DNA from: Gnetum montanum
Lineage: Eukaryota; Streptophyta; Gnetopsida; Gnetales; Gnetaceae
Assembly: GCA_015680685.1 (NCBI GenBank)
Contig: MNCI01034964.1
Coordinates: forward strand, 94,239 to 156,238
DNA length: 62,000 nt
Direction: 5' to 3'
Part shown: positions 57,793-62,000 of the stretch, piece by piece
Layout of the letters: every line of letters begins with the position of its first letter
How positions within the stretch are numbered: position 1 is the first letter of the stretch
The notes under the pieces: model-generated
Told to the model about the DNA's origin: nothing
The model's input: the letters and a program-made list of their open reading frames with translations, nothing else
Database searches by the model: none
Made by a program: the position numbers and the translations under genes

Positions 57793-60700
57793 ATGGTGCC
57801 AAAACAAAGAGGAGGAAAGAGTAAGAATTCCATAATCTAGAGGATTGATGAGTGCTTCAAGGAATTATTAGAGGTTCCAAGTCCTATCTCAATCAAAGCT
57901 ACATCTTTCATTGCTCCAAGGTAGGGAATTCTACCTATTTTTGCCTTTGTTTGCATGGTTTCATTCTAGTTCATTACCTTCCAAGTGTTAGGGCTATTTT
58001 TTCAGATCTGCTCTAATGGGGATATTATGTCAAAATTTTTACAAAAACCCACCTCCTATTTTGGCTACCCCAATGTAGATCTATGGTTATTTTATTGCTT
58101 TAGCTTTTGTAGCTTGATTTTGAAAATAGGCCTTTCTGTTTTGCGCTTTCTTTTTTCCAAAATCTTGGGTTATGGCCATTTTTCTTAAATCTAAGCATTA
58201 GGACTTGTTAAAATTAAATTTTAACAAAATCCTACCCCATTATTTTTATGTGAATTTAAATTGGTTTCAATGGTTTTAGCTATTTCGACTATTTTAATGG
58301 CTTTATGAAATTTAGACTTTAGGTCTTTTGAAGTTTTACCATGAAAAAGCAAGATATGTTGTGTATTTTTTCAAACAAAATGGCTTTATATTTTCAACAC
58401 TAAAGGTTACAAGTGTTTAACCCTCTATTAAGCTTCCCAATGGTTTTGTTCTTGTTTAATTTGGCTTTGAGAGGAGTGAGTTATGGCTATTTTCCTAACG
58501 TTGCACAATTAGGTTGTTTGTGTCGCTAGTGTAATTTCATGTAGATTTATGAAATTTTTACAAGAAAAGAACAAATTTTTCTACTATTTTCTAGCATGGC
58601 TACATAGGATTTGGCTTCATCTTTCTAATGAAGGTGGAATCACTTTGATTGGGCTTAAAACAAATCTTTTATGATTTTTTTGCTAAGGTTGTGCAAATCA
58701 CGATAAAACTCATGGTTGTAGTGCATTGCCCAAAATAGAAGTGGTTGATTTTTTGCTTTTTCTAAGAGATTAAAATATTTTCCTATTTTAAATAATTTTT
58801 TTTTATGGCTTCATGAAATTTTATAATTTTATCATGCTTTTTTTAAAAAAAATTTGTGCATAGTTTAGATGTTTTTTCCAGATTTATGAGTGGTTTGCAT
58901 AATTTTAGATGTTGTTTTTGAACCCATGCTTGAATTTTTCCAAATTTATGCATAATTTAGATGATTTTTCCTAAATTTATACATAATTTAGTCTAAGATA
59001 TAGTTTTGTCTATAATGTTTTTGTTTATAAGGCTATAAAATATGACATTAATGTTTTTATGGAATTTCTAAAGCCAATTTAGATAAACACCTAAGAGCTT
59101 TTTACGGAAGCTAATTTCACCTTTGACTTAGGAAGTTTTCTCTAAATTTGTAATGAAATTAAAACTGGTCATAATGCAAATCTATGCAAATTTTTGATGA
59201 AATTACTTAGGCTAACTCAGAACAACACCTTAAAGATTTTTACAGGGGCTAATTTCACCTCTAACTAGATGTTTTGTCTAAATTTGCTAAGTAATTCTAA
59301 TAGGCCATAATGCTTTTGCTTTGAAAGGTTGTAATAGTGTCCTTTTATGAAAGTTCTGAAGCTTATTAGATAAACACCTTAGAGCTTTTTACAAAGGCTA
59401 ATTTCACCTCTAACTAGGATGTTTTTCAAACTCGTTAAGAAATTCTAATTGGTCACAATGTTTTTGCTTTATTTTATGTAGGGTCTTCTGGAGGCCTATT
59501 CTCATCATAGTGGAGCTGGTAGGAATTTCGTGCTACATTGGTCATCCCAAGACCAATACTCCAACACATGACATGCCTCTCTGGAAGCACTTATTATGGT
59601 TTCAACTCGAGGCAAGGGACTTCCTTGCCTACCTCCTTAGGAACTTCAACGTAATTTTGTGGTCACACTTGTCTATGGATGTAGCCAACGTTGTTGTGGA
59701 GACCCTATTGCCTCAAGAATTAGGACTAATTACTAGGTAAATTACTAATAAACAAGTTTCTAAAACCATAGGTGGCACCATAGATGCCATAATTTCAAGA
59801 TACTTGTTGGATATCTAGACTATGCTAGAGTATAGTAAGTATAATATTGATAATACTTTGATGGTGGCACATAGAGCCCACATACTATTCCAACATCTGC
59901 CTAGCACTATGTATCATTTACAAGGGTAAATATGGTTATTAATTTTTTTTATGATTTTATATAATCTTGGCTTGACTTGTTTGCCTAACTTCATTGATTT
60001 TACTTTTTCTAGGTACAACCTTAATGAGCAGGGTTTGATCGTTAATGACCAAATCCTAGCAGTGGCTCAAACTAATCTAGACAAATTCACCAAGAATCCC
60101 AAAATCAAAGCTACTGTGTATCAATAGTTAATAGGGGACTTTAATGAATATTCCACTAGGTTCAAGATGGTATACAAGAAATGCAAGGATGATAAGATGA
60201 TGCACATCTGGTGGGTAGATGTTAATGGTACGGATCAGACCCTGTAGCTGGAACCTCCACACCTTAAAAGAAGACTAAAGGTAGACATATGGCTTCTAAT
60301 GTTTCTTGGTGTTAAATTTTTTATTGCTTTCCTTGGTCAATTAAATTGCTCATGTGGATGCTAACCTTTGGTTATTGCTTTGTAGGACCTTCTACCTTAG
60401 CTGATGTTACTATACTACTTGCATGTTCACATCATGAGGAAACCCTCATCCTAAAGTTTGGTGATGTGGCATCAGCATAGGAGTGGCTAAATGGGTAGAT
60501 GCCTAGATATGTTCAAGCAAACATCTAGTGTGTAGGTTTGCTTAATGCATTTATGGCTCCTATTCCTTCCATTTCTACTACGGAGATGTTACATATTATC
60601 GACTCCTTCGATGAGGAGGTTGGTCACTTTAGCACCATCATCTGAGCTATTAAGGTGAACATTGACATAGGTGCTAGTCTCTTTCGTGACTTTTTTGGGA

Positions 60701-61936
60701 TCCTTTTTGATGGGGCTAAGGTTACCATTAGGACAATGAGGGAATCAAACCATCATGAGGAAGTTCTAGAGTGGCTTGGTGCTAGTATGGGCCACTCTAG
60801 AATTTCAATGGATAGCTTTACAAATGTTGATGCAAAGGAATCATATCCTTTGTTTAGGTCTCATGCATTTTCTAAACTACTATCATAAAAGAATGTGATT
60901 GGCCTAGCTTATGGGTCAACCTTTAAGAAGGTCTTGATGGAGGACATCAAATTTGATTGGGATACTACTTTAGCTACTAGGCTTGGAGAGGAGATTCTTA
61001 AACTCCATGTTAACACCTCTATGATAATCCATATGTGTTTTGCATTTTTTGTAGGTTATATAAAGAGGTTTTTAGAATTCCTAGTGGTGTATAGGAATGG
61101 ACAATTAATTTCCAAGACCCAAGCTAACTTTCTAAACCTTGGATAAAACATATTTATCCAACAGTGTAGGTCCATAATCCACCAGAGGGTGTGGATGAGA
61201 TACTATCCATCACCACTAAGAATCTTAATGTTAGGCAATACAAGTCTCTTGATAGGACTAATGATGATGAGCCTCTTTTATTTCCTTCTAGCATCTAGGA
61301 GGGCAAACAATGATGCATGGAGGCCAATGGGATAGCCAATGAGAAACTTAAGAGGCCTAGGGAGGAGGCACCCCTAGCATTAGACCAGGCTATCCCAAAG
61401 AAGAATAATTTTAAGATTAAGCCATTATAGTAGGCATTCACAAGTATGCTTTGTCTAACCTTAGTTGTTTCATGTTTTAAAATTTTATGGCTAATTTATG
61501 GTTTCATGTGCTATAGTTGTAGACAAGCATTAGGTTATAGTAGTCCAAGTTGCTTTGGAGGCAAAACAAAGGCATGCAGAAGAAACACTCCTAAAGTAAC
61601 CCCTGATTGAAGGACTTGTTGATGCAAGCATAAATGATCTAGATGCCTTGTTTGATGAGTCAGTACTAGTTATTGCTCCTATCATCATCCCAGAGGAAGA
61701 GTAGCTAGGTATGCCTATATAGTAATATTTCTTTTATATTGCATTGGTTATGTTTGGTTGTCATCCTAACCTTTCAATGATTGTTATGCTTATAGTAGTT
61801 TCCAAGCCACTAGTGCAAGCTCCCATCCCTAAGTTTTATGTGGAACCATGGGTAGAGACCCCAAACAAAGTGGAGTTCATATGTGGGATGGCTAAGGATA
61901 TCATCGATTGATTACATTAGGTTTTACATAAGATAG
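57793..61936 (+). pseudogene. Gene with introns, antisense to element E (homologue of the antisense gene in A), continues past window
   Basis: Exon 1, 57793-57920, begins MVPKQRGGKSKNSI; donor AAG|GTAGGG. Exon 2, 59482-59925 (acceptor TTATGTAG; LLWFQLEARDFLAYLLRNF, FNVILWSHLS). Exon 3, 60013-60280 (acceptor TTTTTCTAG; donor AAG|GTAGAC); its phase joins exon 2 exactly. Exon 4, from 60386 to about 61145, has ASLFRDFFGILFDGAKV, ESYPLFRSHAFSKLL, FDWDTTLATRLGEEIL and FFVGYIKRFLEFLVV; the join is off by one base. A further block is 61170-61431. Later exons are 61517-61708 and 61796-61936 (VETPNKVEFICGMAKDIID). Blocks match the minus-strand gene in A in the same order. In-frame stops are few per exon, mostly TAG. 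A plant-transposon / mobile-domain-like protein is inferred; function unknown. Confidence 0.78.
57921..59481 (+). other. Large first intron of the antisense-type gene
   Basis: T-rich, bounded by GT (57921) and AG (59480-59481). It contains three diverged copies of a block with GCTAATTTCACCTYTAACTA (near 59105, 59247 and 59396), about 140-150 bases apart, and TTTATGCATAATTTAGATG words near 58850-59000. No coding sequence was recognised. Confidence 0.6.
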
Positions 61937-62000
61937 GTAAGGATTCTTTTGTATGTGTTTTGGCTATAGGCTTTGTTTTCATTATGGCTATTTAATTTTG

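Overview
The window looks like intergenic, heterochromatin-like DNA from the nucleus of a seed plant. I see no intact host gene. Almost everything is LTR-retrotransposon sequence, nested and decayed, with satellite-like arrays, one assembly gap (42723-43360) and one single-N join (53329). The species cannot be named from sequence alone. The dominant elements are Ty3/gypsy elements resembling the Tat lineage: pol carries a second, archaeal-type RNase H between the first RNase H and integrase, and the LTRs are long and start TGAAACAYC.

Layout. 1-4283: 5' part of a minus-strand Tat-like element (B: gag-pro, leader, PBS, 5' LTR). 4284-5400: minus-strand LTR/leader fragment of another family (G). 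6274-31684: a nest of three insertions. The outermost (C) is an element with ~575-bp copia-like LTRs (6279-31679, apparent target duplication CATAT). Its 5' LTR holds a solo Tat-type LTR (6510-26698, duplication GGTAC). That solo LTR in turn holds a full-length Tat-like element A (8307-26657, duplication CCCCT, LTRs 1609 and 1628 bp). The interior of C has no recognisable gag or pol but carries an intronless, decayed copy of a CCR4-like (carbon catabolite repressor 4) nuclease gene. 33220-40860: plus-strand decayed Tat-like element D. 40900-42250: minus-strand decayed coiled-coil coding sequence. 43361-46390: remnants of minus-strand element F. 47675-49497: satellite array of about 265-bp units. 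49498-61936: minus-strand element E (3' LTR, integrase, RNase H; RT deleted), then a long array of about 180-bp hairpin repeats, then a plus-strand gene with introns that runs to the window end.

The most interesting signal is a gene with GT-AG introns lying antisense to the host element between pro and RT. It is seen in A (minus strand, 15126-19314) and, homologous exon by exon, in E (plus strand, 57793-61936). A possible third copy of its 3' half is at 40900-42250. It resembles the plant-transposon/mobile-domain type of protein that some gypsy elements carry, but its function is unknown. In A it is bracketed by clusters of a short motif (core TTAAACTAGCA); the same motif follows the integrase gene in A, D and E.

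A second oddity is decay by stop codons. The gag-pro frame of A is one continuous frame of 1258 codons without a frameshift, yet holds 23 internal stops, 21 of them TAG. This fits CAG-to-TAG deamination at CHG-methylated cytosines, though readthrough cannot be excluded. Several stops sit at the same homologous positions in different elements.
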